From Treponema sp. (GTDB lineage: Bacteria > Spirochaetota > Spirochaetia > Treponematales > Treponemataceae): a DNA stretch of 6,688 nt. Location: positions 1 through 6,688 of the forward strand of contig JAILNT010000354.1 in NCBI GenBank assembly GCA_024691265.1. Reading direction: 5' to 3'. The position numbers and the translations under genes were made by a program. The first letter of the stretch is position 1. Each line of letters opens with the position of its first letter. This document shows positions 5,768 through 6,688 of the stretch, piece after piece. The notes beneath the pieces are model-generated. The model had not been told where the DNA came from. It saw only the letters and a program-made list of their open reading frames with translations, and did not search any database.

Positions 5768-6532
5768 TTAAAGCATCTTGTGTAAAAAGTTTTTAGTTCT
5801 TTCTTGTTTAGGATTTCCAAATACTTCTTCAGGACTTCCTCTTTCTACGACATACCCATCTGCCATGAATAAAATTTTGTTCGCAACTTCACGTGCAAAA
5901 GACATTTCATGAGTAACAACAATCATTGTCATTTTCTCTTTAGCAAGTTCCCTCATTGTTTTTAAAACTTCACCTGTAAGTTCTGGGTCAAGGGCACTTG
6001 TTGGTTCGTCAAAAAGCATAATTTCAGGCTGCATTGCTAAAGCTCTTGCTATAGCAACTCTCTGCTGTTGTCCCCCAGATAGTTTTCCAGGATATACATC
6101 TCTTTTATCTAAAAGACCTACTTTTTCCAAAAGTTTTTCTGCAAGTTCTATTGCAAGTTGTTTATTCATTTTTTTTACATGAACAGGAGCTTCTATAAGA
6201 TTTTGCAATACTGTCATATGTGGAAAAAGGTTGAAATGCTGAAATACCATTCCCATATGGCTTAATATTTCTTTTGCTTCCTTTCCCTTTGCATATTTTG
6301 CAGATGATTTTTCATCATCAAAAGCGAATAATTTTCCAGCTATTTCAATAGTACCTTTATCAATCGATTCTAAATGGTTTATACAACGGAGTAAGGTTGA
6401 TTTTCCAGAACCAGAAGGTCCTATAATTGCAAGTACATCTCCTTTTTCAACTGATAAATCTATTCCTTTTAGAACTTTAATATCTCCAAATTGCTTGTAA
6501 ATATTATTCATCTTCAACATCGTTTCACTCAT
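5768..6532 (-). CDS. glnQ: Polar amino-acid ABC transporter ATP-binding protein (GlnQ/HisP type)
   Basis: This 254-residue cytoplasmic ATPase drives uptake of a polar amino acid through the partner permease encoded immediately upstream. All motifs are present: Walker A GPSGSGKST (38-46), Q-loop Gln98 in MVFQHFNLFPHMTVLQN, signature LSGGQQQR (151-158), Walker B IMLFDEP (171-177), D-loop SALD (179-182) and the switch His208 in VTHEM. The FQHFNLFPHMT stretch and overall length are typical of the glutamine/histidine/arginine family. The substrate cannot be told from the ATPase; glutamine, arginine or cystine are all possible, so the symbol names the subfamily only. The ATG at 6532 follows AAGGAG (6542-6547) by 9 nt. 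The permease stop is 47 bp upstream. No strong terminator follows; weak A/T inverted repeats downstream leave read-through towards the DUF3943 gene possible. Confidence 0.95.
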   Translation of the reverse strand: MSETMLKMNNIYKQFGDIKVLKGIDLSVEKGDVLAIIGPSGSGKSTLLRCINHLESIDKGTIEIAGKLFAFDDEKSSAKYAKGKEAKEILSHMGMVFQHFNLFPHMTVLQNLIEAPVHVKKMNKQLAIELAEKLLEKVGLLDKRDVYPGKLSGGQQQRVAIARALAMQPEIMLFDEPTSALDPELTGEVLKTMRELAKEKMTMIVVTHEMSFAREVANKILFMADGYVVERGSPEEVFGNPKQERTKNFLHKML

Positions 6533-6573
6533 ATTTTGAAACTCCTTAAGCTCTTAATATCTGAGATAAAAAT

Positions 6574-6590
6574 ATGACATCAGCTGTCAC
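6574..6590 (-). terminator. Weak hairpin with T-tract between permease and ATPase genes
   Basis: On the minus strand, TGACA-GCTGA-TGTCA (6589-6575), extended by one G-U pair, overlaps the permease stop codon and is followed by TATTTTTAT. The stem is only 5-6 bp, so it may act as a partial terminator or as a 3' barrier to mRNA decay between the two genes, or have no role. Confidence 0.25.
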
Positions 6591-6688
6591 TTTTTGAATA
6601 ATATTTTTCAAGGATATTAAATAAACATGTAATAATAAATGTCATTCCCAAATAGAAAATAGCAGCAAAAAGAAATGGTGTCATATCA
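6580..6688 (-). CDS. C-terminal end of an amino-acid ABC transporter permease (partial)
   Basis: Thirty-five codons of the minus strand are visible before a TGA at 6582-6580; the rest of the gene lies beyond the window. The peptide begins DMTPFLFAAIFYLGMTFIIT and ends in CLLNILEKYYSKSDS. A hydrophobic last membrane helix closed by the pattern LLN-LEK is the standard C-terminus of HisM/GlnP-type permeases of polar amino-acid transporters. It lies directly upstream of, and on the same strand as, the matching ATPase, so the two form one membrane complex together with a substrate-binding protein that is not in this window. Confidence 0.85.
   Translation of the reverse strand, partial: DMTPFLFAAIFYLGMTFIITCLFNILEKYYSKSDS

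Noticed and set aside
5756..5769. AAAAT-TAAT-ATTTT repeat at the ATPase stop codon as a terminator
   Set aside because: It has a five-bp A/T-only stem with no T-tract, which is expected by chance in such AT-rich sequence.
1..6688. CRISPR arrays, tRNA or rRNA genes, insertion sequences and phage genes
   Set aside because: I found no regularly spaced direct repeats, cloverleaf-like sequence, transposase or phage-like reading frame anywhere in the window.

Overview
This is an AT-rich bacterial window holding seven genes, all but the first on the minus strand. The DUF3943 envelope protein, the barrel-like protein at the left edge and the codon bias suggest a host-associated spirochaete, most likely Treponema-like. 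This is an inference: no rRNA or other phylogenetic marker is present, and the copper genes look more like those of Firmicutes.

Layout from left to right. (1) Positions 1-687, plus strand: the 3' end of an unrecognised gene whose product looks like an outer-membrane beta-barrel or surface protein. (2) Positions 690-3993, minus strand: a complete copper-efflux operon. Its order of transcription is csoR (Cu(I)-sensing repressor), a small membrane-anchored HMA metallochaperone, and copA (Cu(I) P1B-type ATPase with an HMA domain at each end). The last gene converges on the left-edge gene with only 2 bp between the two stop codons. (3) Positions 4023-5695, minus strand: a secreted DUF3943 protein with its own candidate promoter and a strong intrinsic terminator that separates it from the cop operon. 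(4) Positions 5768-6688, minus strand: the 3' part of a polar amino-acid ABC transporter operon, namely the permease C-terminus and the complete ATPase.

The best-supported regulatory logic is at csoR. A perfect inverted repeat, ATACCCT-CAC-AGGGTAT, fills the 18-bp spacer between a consensus -35 (TTGACA) and a near-consensus -10 (TATATT). CsoR bound there would block RNA polymerase, and Cu(I) binding would release it. The -10 lies only 7 nt from the csoR ATG, so the transcript would be nearly or fully leaderless.

The copper genes fit one cytosolic Cu(I) export route: sensing by CsoR, capture and hand-over by the tethered HMA protein, and export by CopA. No free soluble CopZ is present in the window; three HMA domains sit on two membrane proteins instead. 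I see no wholly new system. The most unusual points are this tethered arrangement, the probable leaderless csoR mRNA, the cysteine-rich N-terminus of CsoR, and a nested inverted repeat abutting the ribosome-binding site of the DUF3943 gene. No gene-free stretch exceeds 300 bases.
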